In this document: positions 25,857 through 34,343 of the stretch, in pieces | Numbering within the stretch: the stretch's first letter is position 1 | Layout: every line of letters starts with the position of its first letter | DNA from: JACVCK01 sp041940385 | GTDB lineage: Bacteria > Planctomycetota > Phycisphaerae > Phycisphaerales > UBA1924 | DNA: 64,000 nt | Direction of reading: 5' to 3' | Assembly (NCBI GenBank): GCA_041940385.1 | Contig: JBGTSD010000001.1 | Span: 8,903 to 72,902 of the forward strand | Translations under genes and position numbers: made by a program | The notes under the pieces: generated by a model | Told to the model about the DNA's origin: nothing | What the model saw: only the letters and a program-made list of their open reading frames with translations | Databases searched by the model: none

Positions 25857-25997
25857 TCGCTCTCCCGATGCGCTCGAGGCGAGCCGTTCGCCCGCTTCGG
25901 CAATGCATCGGCCGCAATGGCGGGCCGCTTGATCCATACGAAACGGGGGGCGCCCCCTTCGCCGGTGGCCCCCGCGAATCGGCCTCTACGGGCGCAA

Positions 25998-27635
25998 CTA
26001 TCGGTCCTGCGCCGGCAGCGCGTCGGCGTAGAACGCCTCGAGGTCCTCCTCGAGCCGGATCAGCGAGGGCGCGTGCACGTACATCATGTGCCCCGCCGGG
26101 TAGTAGCGCGTCCGCACATTCCCCAGAAGATCGCCCGCCAGGCCCATGTGGCTGATCACGTAGTCCGACGCGAAGTGCGGCGTCGCGAGATCGAAGTATC
26201 CCGACGCCAGGAACACCTGCAGGTGCGGCTGCTCGTGCATCGCCGCACGCAGGCGCTCCGCCACGTCGAGGTACCGATTCGTCCCGCCCGCGTCGTACGA
26301 CCACGGCCACACGTTGGTCAGGATCTCGTACGGCAGGTCCGACGCGAAGCCCAACTCCTCGCGCACGTACGCGTTCAGGGACGCGGTGTAGTTGCCGTAG
26401 ATCGCGGCGTACGACGGATCGAAGCTGTAGCGCTCGCCCGCGTCGTCGCGGTCCATGCCGGTGAACCGCGAGTCCAGTCGCCCCACCGTCTGGCCGCGCT
26501 CGCGCAGCAACTCCTTGGTGAACCGGCCGATCTCGATCCGCAGGCGCGTCCGCCGGATGTAGTCGGGGCTCAGCCCCGTGTACGAGGCCAGCCGCTCGAC
26601 GATCCGCGACGCCGTCTCCTCCTTCAGGTTCGAGCCCTGCATCAGCGCCGCGGCGTACTCGCCGGACGCGAACGCCTCGACCTCGCGCACGAACGCGTCC
26701 AGCGGCTTGTCCTGGTGCTCCTGCGCCACGGCGCGGTGGTAGTGCGCCGTCGCGGCGTAGGTCGGCAGGAACAGGATGTACGGCAGGTCATTGCCCGTGT
26801 CGAAGCGGATCGTGCCGAACTGCATCGCCGACGAGATCAGGATCACCCCGTTGAGCGCCACGCCGTGACGGGTGTGCAGATGCTGGGAAAGACCCGCGGC
26901 GCGCGTCGTGCCGTAGGACTCGCCCGCGATGAACTTCGGGCTCCTCCACCGCTGCTCGTTCGTGAGATACCGCCGGATGAACTCGCCGACCGATTCGATG
27001 TCCTTCTCCACGCCGTGGAAGTCCTTGGCGCTCGTGCCCTCCTCGGCGCGCGAGAAGCCTGTGGAGACGGGATCGATGAATACGAAGTCCGAGACGTCGA
27101 GCAGTGTGTGGTCGTTGGGGATCACGCCGTACGGCGGTGCGCCCGGGTTGCCCTTCTCGTCCGCGTAGGCGACGCGCTTGGGGCCGAAGACGCCCAGGTG
27201 CAGCCACACCGACGACGATCCCGGACCGCCGTTAAACGAGAACGTGATCGGGCGCGTCGATGCCTCGGGCGTGTTCACCGGACGCTCGCCCTTGGCGCCT
27301 GCCTCTTCCCAGGCGCGGAACTCCTTCTCGAACTCGGCGTGGGGTCGGAGCGTGCGCCGGTAGGCGATGTAGAAGACGTTCGCCGTCGGCTTCCGCTCGT
27401 GGTCCGTCAGCGTGATCACGCCGGCCGTCGACGTGTAGTGGATGGTCTCCCCGCCGACGTCCAGCGTGTGATGGGTGACGGAGGGCGCGTCGGGGTAGGC
27501 GACGAACCGGGCGTCTTCCTTCGCCGCGCCCTCGGATTTCTTTGGGGATTCATCGGGACGCGCGGCGCTGACCGACGCTGCGCCCGCGATCGCCACGCCC
27601 ACAAACACAGCCCGAACAATCTGCTGGATTGTCAT
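25998..27635 (-). CDS. secreted S10 serine carboxypeptidase-like peptidase
   Basis: A 545-residue exported alpha/beta hydrolase of the S10 family. A signal peptide spans about residues 1-25. Catalytic features are the oxyanion 'FNGGPGSSSVWLHLG' (about 134-147), the nucleophile in 'IAGESYGTTRAAGL' (Ser240), the Asp in 'ASGYFDLATP' and the His in 'YYPAGHMMYVH'. S10 enzymes remove C-terminal residues at acidic pH; bacterial members are mostly untested. It lies 43 bases after the small membrane protein gene at 27679 on the same strand and could be read from the same stress-type promoter. Confidence 0.9.
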   Translation of the reverse strand: MTIQQIVRAVFVGVAIAGAASVSAARPDESPKKSEGAAKEDARFVAYPDAPSVTHHTLDVGGETIHYTSTAGVITLTDHERKPTANVFYIAYRRTLRPHAEFEKEFRAWEEAGAKGERPVNTPEASTRPITFSFNGGPGSSSVWLHLGVFGPKRVAYADEKGNPGAPPYGVIPNDHTLLDVSDFVFIDPVSTGFSRAEEGTSAKDFHGVEKDIESVGEFIRRYLTNEQRWRSPKFIAGESYGTTRAAGLSQHLHTRHGVALNGVILISSAMQFGTIRFDTGNDLPYILFLPTYAATAHYHRAVAQEHQDKPLDAFVREVEAFASGEYAAALMQGSNLKEETASRIVERLASYTGLSPDYIRRTRLRIEIGRFTKELLRERGQTVGRLDSRFTGMDRDDAGERYSFDPSYAAIYGNYTASLNAYVREELGFASDLPYEILTNVWPWSYDAGGTNRYLDVAERLRAAMHEQPHLQVFLASGYFDLATPHFASDYVISHMGLAGDLLGNVRTRYYPAGHMMYVHAPSLIRLEEDLEAFYADALPAQDR

Positions 27636-27678
27636 CGCGGCAGAGTAGCAGCAGGCCAGTAGAAAGGATGGAGCTCTA

Positions 27679-27954
27679 TCAGCGATCGCGACGATCGCCG
27701 CGCAGCTTCTGCCGCTCCGACCGTTGCTCGGCGTGCATGACATCCGACACACGGTGGCCGATCAATCGGACAAAGGTGTACAGAAACAACACGGCCGCGG
27801 CCAGGAAGGCGACGTCGTCCACCATCCCGAGTTTGCGCCCGGCAGGCCCGAAGACGACGAACGCCAGGACGATCGAAGTGATTGCCGCGGCGAGGGTGAC
27901 CTTCACCAGCATGGTGCGCTCTAACTCATGGTCCGGAAGCACTTTGGGGTCCAT
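27679..27954 (-). CDS. small two-helix membrane protein in the stress cassette
   Basis: A 91-residue protein with two clear hydrophobic segments ('VTLAAAITSIVLAFVVFG' and 'VAFLAAAVLFLYTFVRLIG') and a very basic, probably cytoplasmic tail. I recognise no family. The frame stays open far upstream as an antisense shadow, so the start is uncertain: ATG at 27954, or at 27912 directly before the first helix. A strong AAGGAGG lies about 18 nt before 27954. A 16-codon frame (27971 to 27921) sits right behind that site and ends 8 nt before the 27912 ATG, so a leader peptide with coupled translation is possible. A TTCA-box promoter lies just upstream, which supports the gene being real. Confidence 0.6.
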   Translation of the reverse strand: MDPKVLPDHELERTMLVKVTLAAAITSIVLAFVVFGPAGRKLGMVDDVAFLAAAVLFLYTFVRLIGHRVSDVMHAEQRSERQKLRGDRRDR

Positions 27955-27983
27955 TTGCTCGCCGCCGACATCTCCTCCTTGAC

Positions 27984-28026
27984 TACTTCGCCCGAGCGGC
28001 TGAATGTGAGATGAGTTCGGCGTGAA
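27984..28026 (-). promoter_or_regulatory. TTCA-box promoter of the small membrane protein gene
   Basis: Reading leftwards: TTCA, CTCA, TTCA at 11-bp steps (top-strand 28023-28026, 28012-28015, 28001-28004), then 11 nt, then GAAGTA (27984-27989) in the -10 position. The hexamer is weak but the spacing equals that of four other sites in the cassette. Confidence 0.55.
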
Positions 28027-28158
28027 ATCGGCCTCACCTTTCCCCCTCCCACTCGCCTTCGCCTTGCCGGAGCGCAGAGAGTTCGGCCCCCCAGCCCGGC
28101 CGATCGCGGCGCCGTGCCCGCGAACGAAGTGAGAGCCCCCTCGGCGAAAGTCCCAAGC

Positions 28159-29004
28159 ATGAGCGGTCTGCTCGAGTTCTTCACACACCTCTTCGACACC
28201 TCGGACTTTCCCGCGCGGTGGTCCTGCGGCCGCTGGAGCTCCGCCCACGGCTGGCTTCACATCGCCTCGGACTCGCTCATCTTCGGCGCGTACATGGCGA
28301 TCCCCGCCTCGCTGGCCGTGGTCGCGACCCGTCGGCGCGATCTGCCGCTGCGTCCGATCTTCTGGCTGTTCGTCGCGTTCATCATGTCGTGCGGCCTCAC
28401 GCACCTCGTCGAGGCGATTCTCTTCTACCAGCCGGTGTACCGATTCTCCGGCGTGATGAAGGCCGCGACGGCCCTGGTGTCGTGGGCGACCGTCCTCGCG
28501 CTGGTGCGCGTGCTGCCGACCGCGCTCACGCTCCCCGGCATTCAGGCCACCAACGAGATGCTTCGCGCCGAGATCGCTCGTCGGACCATCGTCGAGACCG
28601 AACTGGAGAAGGCGCGCCAGGACCTCGAGCAGCGGACGAGTCAGCTCGTGCTGCGCGAACATCGCATGCGCTCGGCGCTGGAGGCGGCGCACGTCGGCGC
28701 GATCCGCTGGGAGGTGGATACGGGACGCATCATCTGGGAGCTTGGCCTTCGCGAACGCCTGCACCGCCTTGAATTCGGCTCGACCGAGCTGCACGAGTGG
28801 TCGTCCCTGCTCGGCGATGTCGGCGCTGCCGACCTCCGCGCCCTGGCCCTCGGCGCCGAGCGCAGCGACGGATCCATCGACTTTGCCGGCGAGATGCGCG
28901 ACGGAGGACGGACGGTCCACGTCCGCATGGCCGCCCGGCTGGACCCCAAGGTCACCGGACAACCCCGCACCATGACGGGGATGCTCCGGTTCCTTACGGG
29001 CTGA
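28159..29004 (+). CDS. ethylene-receptor-type membrane sensor with PAS-like domain, no kinase
   Basis: A 281-residue protein. Residues about 30-125 form three membrane helices matching the plant/cyanobacterial ethylene-binding domain: Asp38, Tyr45, Ile48-Pro49, Ile75, Cys78 and His82. Their spacing equals that of Arabidopsis ETR1 residues D25, Y32, I35-P36, I62, C65 and H69, where Cys and His hold the copper that binds ethylene. Around them 'FVAFIMSCGLTHL' resembles the ETR1 helix. A coiled coil (about 135-175) leads to a PAS-like domain (about 175-280), where the protein stops; no HisKA or ATPase domain follows. It may signal through a partner, such as the related kinase at 35969. Ethylene binding is inference. 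The start lacks a strong ribosome site. Confidence 0.82.
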   Translation: MSGLLEFFTHLFDTSDFPARWSCGRWSSAHGWLHIASDSLIFGAYMAIPASLAVVATRRRDLPLRPIFWLFVAFIMSCGLTHLVEAILFYQPVYRFSGVMKAATALVSWATVLALVRVLPTALTLPGIQATNEMLRAEIARRTIVETELEKARQDLEQRTSQLVLREHRMRSALEAAHVGAIRWEVDTGRIIWELGLRERLHRLEFGSTELHEWSSLLGDVGAADLRALALGAERSDGSIDFAGEMRDGGRTVHVRMAARLDPKVTGQPRTMTGMLRFLTG

Positions 29005-29018
29005 TTGATCGAACGAGA

Positions 29019-29711
29019 TCATTTCCAGGCAGCGCTGCCGTTGCCGCGCGCTCCCTCCTTCCACGAGGGGTCTCGATCGGGCGTGTCGCGGGTCACCACG
29101 CGCATCACGCTCGACGCGAGCGTCGCCAGGCTGGCGGCGCGACCGACGGTGCGAATGATGCGGGAAGGACCGAGCAGACTCGCCACCGCGAACGCCGCGG
29201 CGATCGCGGCCTCCGGATGACGCATCGCGAAGCGCATGGCGTCGTCGGCCAGGCCGTGGATGCCGCTCCGTTCGCGCTGACGCCGCGAGCTGCGTCCATG
29301 CAGGGCCTGATGAAGCTCCTTGCGTGACGAGCGGGCCTGCTCGCGTGCTTCCTCCAGCGATCCGTCGTTGTCCGGAATCAGATTCGGATCGGCCGCGGGC
29401 GAGATCGGCTTGCGATCGACCGGGCGCATGGCGCGCCGGATCGAACCGACCGCGATCCACCCGGTCAGCATCGCGGCCACGAGGGCGCCGCCGCCGACGG
29501 CCAGGATCGCGCCGGGCCATCCCCAGTGCGGCGCCAGCGCGATCACGCCGGCGATCGCCAGTCCGATGATCGCCGCTCCCCCGACGACCGCAACGACGAC
29601 GAGCGCGGCGAGCGCCACGCCGAGTCGCGCGAGGCGAGCAATGGCCAGGCGAAGCTCCGCCTCGATGAAGTCGGCCCCGCCGCCGAGCACCTTGGTGATC
29701 ATTCCGAGCAT
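29019..29711 (-). CDS. YqjE/holin-X-like membrane protein of the stress cassette
   Basis: A 230-residue protein with a pair of N-terminal hydrophobic helices (about 25-55 and 65-92) after an amphipathic start ('FIEAELRLAIARLARLG'), the pattern of the phage-holin-like family that includes enterobacterial YqjE. A charged middle and a third hydrophobic stretch (about 168-185) follow. It lies 94 bases downstream of a YqjD-like gene, the same order as yqjD-yqjE in E. coli, which supports the assignment. It converges with the ethylene-receptor-type gene, only 14 bases apart. Function in the family is poorly known; membrane stress is the usual context. Confidence 0.7.
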   Translation of the reverse strand: MLGMITKVLGGGADFIEAELRLAIARLARLGVALAALVVVAVVGGAAIIGLAIAGVIALAPHWGWPGAILAVGGGALVAAMLTGWIAVGSIRRAMRPVDRKPISPAADPNLIPDNDGSLEEAREQARSSRKELHQALHGRSSRRQRERSGIHGLADDAMRFAMRHPEAAIAAAFAVASLLGPSRIIRTVGRAASLATLASSVMRVVTRDTPDRDPSWKEGARGNGSAAWK

Positions 29712-29805
29712 TGTGCGTCGTCCGTCCCCGGATGATTCGTCTGGCTTGGCAGGCCGCCCGGGGCACGCCGGCCCCGGGCGGGCAACGATGTCCGCGCTCG
29801 GCCGC

Positions 29806-30108
29806 TCAGTGGCGGCGCGAGAGAACCTTCGCGATGACGGCGCCGACGCCCAGCGCGATGAGCACCGAGGTCAGCGGGCGCTCGGCGATGACGCGCTCGG
29901 TCGCGCTGCAGGCGTTCCGCGCGCTCGTCGAGATGCGCTTCGCCGCATCACGAGCCAGCTCCGTGCCAGCGTCGGCGATGTCGCTGACGGCGCCGCTGAC
30001 TTCCGTGCGGACCGCACGGAGATCCTTGCGGACGTCGTCCATCGTGGCGTGATCGCCCTGACCGGGTCGCTTCATGGGAGTGTTCACATTCGTGGTCGTA
30101 GCCGTCAT
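29806..30108 (-). CDS. YqjD/ElaB-family (DUF883) membrane-anchored protein
   Basis: A 100-residue protein with a long charged helix (about 22-70) and a C-terminal anchor 'ERPLTSVLIALGVGAVIAKVLSRRH', the hallmark of the YqjD/ElaB family. In E. coli these are tail-anchored inner membrane proteins that bind ribosomes in stationary phase. The start has a GAGGAG site 8 nt upstream. A TTCA-box promoter (30201-30250) lies ahead, and the histidine kinase gene ends just before it. It is probably co-transcribed with the YqjE-like gene downstream. Confidence 0.8.
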   Translation of the reverse strand: MTATTTNVNTPMKRPGQGDHATMDDVRKDLRAVRTEVSGAVSDIADAGTELARDAAKRISTSARNACSATERVIAERPLTSVLIALGVGAVIAKVLSRRH

Positions 30109-30200
30109 GGGTTGTGCTCCTCTGTTCTATGAGTGGTGTTGGGATCTGACGAAAGTGCGTCGGCGCGGCGACGCGCACGACGCGCGACGACAACAAAGGG

Positions 30201-30250
30201 AGTATCGCCGGACGTTGTGAACCCGCGCTGAATCCGCGATGAATTCGCCG
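30201..30250 (-). promoter_or_regulatory. TTCA-box promoter of the yqjD-like gene
   Basis: Three TTCA boxes at exact 11-bp steps (top-strand TGAA at 30240, 30229 and 30218), then 11 nt, then GATACT (30201-30206) as -10. There is no separate -35; the boxes occupy that place, as in PhoB-type promoters. The repeats abut the kinase stop codon. Confidence 0.7.
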
Positions 30251-31753
30251 TCATCCCCGCCTGAACGGGACGCCGTTCGACGCCGGAAGCGTGACCGTGA
30301 ACTCGCAGCCCCCCTCTTCACGGTTGCGCACGGCGATGCGTCCGCCGTGCAGCTCGGCGACGCCCTGCGCGATCTCGAGGCCGAGACCGTGCCCGCGCCC
30401 GCGCCGCTCTTCCGACGGCGCCTGCGCGAAGCGATCGAAGATGCGCGCCAGCATGTCCTCCGGGATGCCCGACCCGGAGTCCACCACCCGCAGGCGAACC
30501 ATGCCGTCGTCGTGGTTGGCGGCGACGCGCACCTCGGAGCCGGACGTGCTGAAGCGCACCGCGTTCCGGATCAGGTTGTCGAGCATCGTCCGCAGCAGCT
30601 CGGGATCGCCCCGGATCTCGAGGTCCACGTCGGCCTCGCTCTCGAGGAGCTGCGCCTTCACGGCCACCGCGTGCTGACGCGCCATCGGGCGGCAGTGCGC
30701 GATCGACTCGAGGATCAGCTCGTTCACCATGCAGCGTCGATCGATCGTCTGCGCCCGCCCTTCGCGCACGCGCGTGAGCGTCAGAAAGCTGTCCACCAGC
30801 CGGCCGAGGCGGCGCATCTCTTCGCGCACGCTTCCTACGAACGAACGCACGTCGGGATCCGCCTGGTCCAGCGGGATCGTCTGCGCTTCCGCCAGCACGA
30901 CCGCGATCGGCGTCTTCAGTTCGTGCGAGACGTTCGACATGAAGCGCTCCTGCGTCCGCAGCGCCTGGGCGATGCGCTCGCGCGCCCGCTCGAGATCGCG
31001 CTCGAGGCGCATGATCTCCACGTCGCCGTCGGACACCTCCAGTCGCTCGCCGATCGACTCGGGCGACAGCCGCTGCGCGATCGAGCGGAGCTCGTGGAGC
31101 GGCGAGGTCGCGATGCCCGCGATCGCCCAGCCCGCCGCCGCGGCGGCGATGAGCCCGATCGGCGCCGTGATCGCCAGCGAGTGCGTCACGCGGGCCGTCA
31201 TCTCCTGCGCGTACCGGTCGCCCGTCGCCGCGAGCAGCACGTAGCGCCGCCCGTCCCCGCCCGCGAACGACTGCATCACCGCGCGCGCCAGGCCGTCGCG
31301 CCCCGCCGGGACGTTCGTGCCCTCCAGGCGCCTCCGGCGGAGCTGCGGCGTCAGATGGTCCAGCGTGGCGTCCAGGTCCTGCTTCGACAGCGACGGCGGC
31401 GCCGGCAGGCTCGTCGCCACCACCGCGCCGGAGTCGTCGTAGATCACGAGGCCGAACCGCTCGAACATGAAGAAGCTGCGCTGCTCGTTCGCCAGCTCGA
31501 TCAGCCGCTCGTTGGAAGGCGGGACCGGGCCCGATGCGATCGCCGTCATGATCGAGCGGCTGCGCGCCACCAGGTTCTCCGAAAAGAACCGGCTGATGGA
31601 CGCCCGCTCGTACAGAAAGACGATCGTGCCCAGCGTGAGCTGGATGACGGTGAAGATCGCCAGCATCCACAGCGTCAGCCGCAGTCGCAGCGACATGCGC
31701 GGGGTGCGTCGGCGCCCTTCCGAGGAACCGGACTGATCGGCTTCGCCGGCCAT
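30251..31753 (-). CDS. OmpR-class sensor histidine kinase
   Basis: A 500-residue inner-membrane kinase. After a short cytoplasmic start come a first membrane helix (about 26-46), a periplasmic sensor region of about 140 residues, a second helix ('AITAPIGLIAAAAAGWAIAGI'), a HAMP linker, the phospho-His motif 'MSNVSHELKTPIAVV', and the ATPase motifs 'NLIRNAVRFS', 'DSGSGIPEDMLARIFDRF' and 'GHGLGLEIA'. It starts 8 bases after its response regulator and forms an operon with it. The layout is close to metal/envelope-stress kinases such as CusS, but the ligand is unknown. Its likely targets are the stress genes around it. Confidence 0.92.
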   Translation of the reverse strand: MAGEADQSGSSEGRRRTPRMSLRLRLTLWMLAIFTVIQLTLGTIVFLYERASISRFFSENLVARSRSIMTAIASGPVPPSNERLIELANEQRSFFMFERFGLVIYDDSGAVVATSLPAPPSLSKQDLDATLDHLTPQLRRRRLEGTNVPAGRDGLARAVMQSFAGGDGRRYVLLAATGDRYAQEMTARVTHSLAITAPIGLIAAAAAGWAIAGIATSPLHELRSIAQRLSPESIGERLEVSDGDVEIMRLERDLERARERIAQALRTQERFMSNVSHELKTPIAVVLAEAQTIPLDQADPDVRSFVGSVREEMRRLGRLVDSFLTLTRVREGRAQTIDRRCMVNELILESIAHCRPMARQHAVAVKAQLLESEADVDLEIRGDPELLRTMLDNLIRNAVRFSTSGSEVRVAANHDDGMVRLRVVDSGSGIPEDMLARIFDRFAQAPSEERRGRGHGLGLEIAQGVAELHGGRIAVRNREEGGCEFTVTLPASNGVPFRRG

Positions 31754-31760
31754 GGCGGCG

Positions 31761-32435
31761 TCAGTCGAGCACGCCGAACCGGTATCCAGCATTCTTCACG
31801 GTGTGGATGAGCTGGCGGTCGGCCTCGCGGTCAATCTTCTTGCGCAGCGCGGAGATGTACACGTCGATGACGTTGCTCGACGGCTCGAGCGACATGTCCC
31901 AGACCTTTTCCGAGATCTGCGTGCGCGAGAGCACGCGATTCGGATTGCGCATCAGGTACTCCAGCAGCGCGAACTCGCGGTTCGACAGCTCCCACTCCGA
32001 CTCGCCGCGCTTCGCGCGACGCGAATAGAGGTCGAGCTCGAGGTCGTCGCAGCGCAGCGTGCGACCCTCGGTCGCTTCGCCCCGGCGCAGGATCGCCCGG
32101 ATGCGCGCCAGCAGCTCGTCGAACTCGAACGGCTTGGTGATGTAGTCGTCCGCCCCGGCGTCGAGGCCCTCGATCTTGTCCTCCGTCGTTGAGAGCGCCG
32201 TCAGCATGATGATCGGCGTGTCGACGCACCGGCGGCGCAGGTTGCGGCAGACTTCCACGCCGTCGCGGTCGGGGAGCATCAGGTCCAGCAGCACGACGTC
32301 GTACTGCTCGGCGGACGCCAGATCCTCGCCGTCGAATCCCGTGTGCGAAATGTCGACGGCGAAGCCGTTGGCCTGCAACCCCTTCTGGATGGCGGTCGCC
32401 ATCTTGGGATTGTCTTCGATGATCAAGACTCTCAC
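31761..32435 (-). CDS. OmpR/PhoB-family response regulator of the stress cassette
   Basis: A 224-residue regulator. The receiver has 'LIIEDNPKMA', phospho-acceptor Asp in 'VVLLDLMLPDRDG', Thr of 'IIMLTALS' and Lys in 'DDYITKPFEF'. Residues about 130-222 are the winged-helix DNA-binding domain ('ELSNREFALLEYLMRNPNRVLSRTQISEKVW', 'VIDVYISALRKKID', 'GYRFG'). Proteins of this class bind direct repeats with an 11-bp step, often replacing the -35. Exactly such repeats precede this gene and four neighbouring transcription units, so it is the prime candidate for their activator, with autoregulation. Confidence 0.93.
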   Translation of the reverse strand: MRVLIIEDNPKMATAIQKGLQANGFAVDISHTGFDGEDLASAEQYDVVLLDLMLPDRDGVEVCRNLRRRCVDTPIIMLTALSTTEDKIEGLDAGADDYITKPFEFDELLARIRAILRRGEATEGRTLRCDDLELDLYSRRAKRGESEWELSNREFALLEYLMRNPNRVLSRTQISEKVWDMSLEPSSNVIDVYISALRKKIDREADRQLIHTVKNAGYRFGVLD

Positions 32436-32509
32436 GAATGGTCCTCCACTCGGAATCGACGCTCGCGTCCCGCGCGGACGCGAACCACCTTCGGGCGTCG
32501 ATCACACAA

Positions 32510-32552
32510 AGTGTACGGGGACCGTCCGAAGCGGGCATGAACAGAGAATGAA
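32510..32552 (-). promoter_or_regulatory. TTCA-box promoter of the regulator-kinase operon (autoregulation)
   Basis: Reading leftwards: TTCA, TTCA, TTCG at 11-bp steps (top-strand 32549, 32538, 32527), then 11 nt, then TACACT (32510-32515), a good -10. The regulator start is 75 bases further on. This is the best -10 of the set. Confidence 0.72.
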
Positions 32553-32558
32553 CCCGCT

Positions 32559-32601
32559 TTCACGGGATGCTCACCGGGGGCTCAGAGCGACGGACGAAGC
32601 T
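32559..32601 (+). promoter_or_regulatory. divergent TTCA-box site upstream of the PRC-barrel gene
   Basis: TTCA, CTCA, CTCA at 11-bp steps (32559, 32570, 32581), then 11 nt, then GAAGCT (32596-32601), a poor -10. It lies back to back with the regulator's own site, also in 11-bp register with it. Confidence 0.45.
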
Positions 32602-32696
32602 TTCCAAGCGAGCGGGCGCAGGGGCGACCCGCCGCGGGAGATTCGCTCGCCCCCCACCGTATGCAACCTGAAGCTTCGAACGAAAGGAAATCTCAA

Positions 32697-33968
32697 ATGC
32701 GCACGCATCATCGACTGTTCACCACCGGAGCCGCTCTTATTTGCGCCGCCGGCCTCGCGACCACCGCGGTCGCCCAGACTGGCACGCTGCCGACGCGGGA
32801 CAACGAGACCCGTCACTCGGCCAACGCTCCGTACGCGACCTATCACCTCGCCCGATGCTCCGAGATCAAGGGCGTCGGCGTGCATGGCCCGAACAACGAC
32901 GAGATCGGCTCTGTCTCCGATCTGGTCGTCGCCCGGTCGAGCGGCCACATCATGTACGCCGTCGTCAAGACCGGCGACATCCTCGGCCTCGGCGGCAAGA
33001 CCGTCGCTATCCCCTTCAGCTCGTTCGCCTGGAACGAGGCCGACGACCACTTCACCCTCAACATGACCAAGGAGCAGCTCCAGGCGCAGCCGGAGTTCAC
33101 GCCGGAATACTGGACCAACCTCCACAAGCCCGATAGCGCCCTGCGTCGCTGGCTGACCAAGGACATCGACGAGCGCTACCGCAACGATCGCGACAACACG
33201 CCGATCCGCGTCGCCGACGCCAAGGACGTCCGCGGCAAGGTCGTCTCCGTCGAGCGCGTCGCCTACGGCCCGCACGGCGAGGACGTGATCGTCGTCGTCC
33301 GCACCCAGGACGGCGCCCAGGAGCGCGTCCTGCTCGGCCCGACCTGGTACGTGATGGGCAGCCCCGCGGCGCCGATGCGCGACGACGACGTCGTCGTCAC
33401 CGTCGTCCGCCACGACGGCCCCGCCACCTGGGTCGCCACCCGCGCGGAGATCGACGGCCAGAAGATCCAGCTCCGCGGCGATCGCGGCGAGCCCTCCTGG
33501 ACGGGCGATTCCCCCGCCACCAAGGCCATGCGCGATCAGGGCCCCGGCGCCCGTCTCGCGCTCGTGAGCGACATCAAGGGCGCCGACGTTCGGTGCCGCG
33601 GCGAGTCCTGCGGTGAGGTCGATGATGTGCTGATCGACACCGTGTCCGGACGCGCCCTCCTGCTGTCCATCGATCCCGACGAGAACTTCCTCGGCATCGC
33701 GGACACCAAGCGCCTGGTGCCGTGGTCGATCGCCACGCTCGGCTTCGACGGCACCGTCAACGTCGACGCCGACAAGACGATGGTGACCAACTCGGTCGAG
33801 ACGCCCGACGACCTCGACGGCTATCGCACCGGCGCGGCCCTCCGCCCGGTCTACGACCCCTTCCAGGTCTCCGTGCCGCGCGCCGGCTTCGAGCGCAACG
33901 ACTACGACCGCGGCGAGATGCCCAAGAACAACTCCACGAACAACCGCGATCCCGACCGGCGCCGGTGA
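32697..33968 (+). CDS. exported protein with two PRC-barrel domains
   Basis: A 423-residue exported protein with a signal peptide ending near residue 26. Residues about 33-130 ('CSEIKGVGVHGPNNDEIGSVSDLVV') and about 280-370 ('VSDIKGADVRCRGESCGEVDDVLID') are two PRC-barrel domains, small beta-barrels found in photosynthetic reaction centre H subunits and in many stress-related envelope proteins. A polar Asn/Arg tail ends the protein. The ATG at 32697 has AAAGGAA upstream. It diverges from the regulator-kinase operon and has a TTCA-box site, so regulation by that system is likely. Function in the envelope is unknown. Confidence 0.85.
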   Translation: MRTHHRLFTTGAALICAAGLATTAVAQTGTLPTRDNETRHSANAPYATYHLARCSEIKGVGVHGPNNDEIGSVSDLVVARSSGHIMYAVVKTGDILGLGGKTVAIPFSSFAWNEADDHFTLNMTKEQLQAQPEFTPEYWTNLHKPDSALRRWLTKDIDERYRNDRDNTPIRVADAKDVRGKVVSVERVAYGPHGEDVIVVVRTQDGAQERVLLGPTWYVMGSPAAPMRDDDVVVTVVRHDGPATWVATRAEIDGQKIQLRGDRGEPSWTGDSPATKAMRDQGPGARLALVSDIKGADVRCRGESCGEVDDVLIDTVSGRALLLSIDPDENFLGIADTKRLVPWSIATLGFDGTVNVDADKTMVTNSVETPDDLDGYRTGAALRPVYDPFQVSVPRAGFERNDYDRGEMPKNNSTNNRDPDRRR

Positions 33969-34020
33969 CGACGGCGCCCGCCGGACGGGGCCGCTCTACC
34001 GAGCCTCTGTCCTCTGCCCC

Positions 34021-34050
34021 GACGCGCGCGCGCCGACGCGTGCGCGCGTC
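34021..34050 (+). terminator. GC hairpin after the PRC-barrel gene
   Basis: A perfect 9-bp stem (34021-34029 with 34042-34050) lies 52 bases after the stop. No U-run follows. Confidence 0.4.
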
Positions 34051-34083
34051 GATTCACGCGGGCCGCTCGCCCGCACGCCAGGC

Positions 34084-34103
34084 CGCGGCGAACGTTCGCC
34101 GCG
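34084..34103. promoter_or_regulatory. 20-bp perfect palindrome upstream of the entericidin gene
   Basis: A perfect palindrome centred on AACGTT ends 47 bases before the entericidin start. It may be an operator or an mRNA hairpin. No TTCA boxes are found here, so this gene may have separate control. Confidence 0.4.
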
Positions 34104-34150
34104 ACAACACACGACGGGCCGAAAGCCCGGGACTACCACGGAGACACGAC

Positions 34151-34324
34151 ATGTCCCCTCGCACACGAACCGGATCCCTCTCGCGTCTCGCCGCCCTGTG
34201 GCGCTGCCTGCTCGGCGCGTCTCTCTTCGCGTCGGCGTTCTGCCTCGCCGCGTGCAACACGACCGAGGGCGCCGGCAAGGACATCGAGGAGCTCGGCGAA
34301 GGCATCCAGGACGCCGCCGACTGA
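34151..34324 (+). CDS. entericidin-type small lipoprotein
   Basis: A 57-residue lipoprotein. A signal sequence ends in a lipobox Leu-Ala-Ala-Cys, and the mature peptide begins 'CNTTEGAGKDIEELGEGI', the entericidin A/B signature. In enterobacteria entericidin B is a stationary-phase toxin-like lipoprotein. A GGAG site precedes the ATG. It lies inside the stress cassette between the PRC-barrel and DUF1328 genes. Confidence 0.85.
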   Translation: MSPRTRTGSLSRLAALWRCLLGASLFASAFCLAACNTTEGAGKDIEELGEGIQDAAD

Positions 34325-34343
34325 GTCGGATCATGACGCCGGA

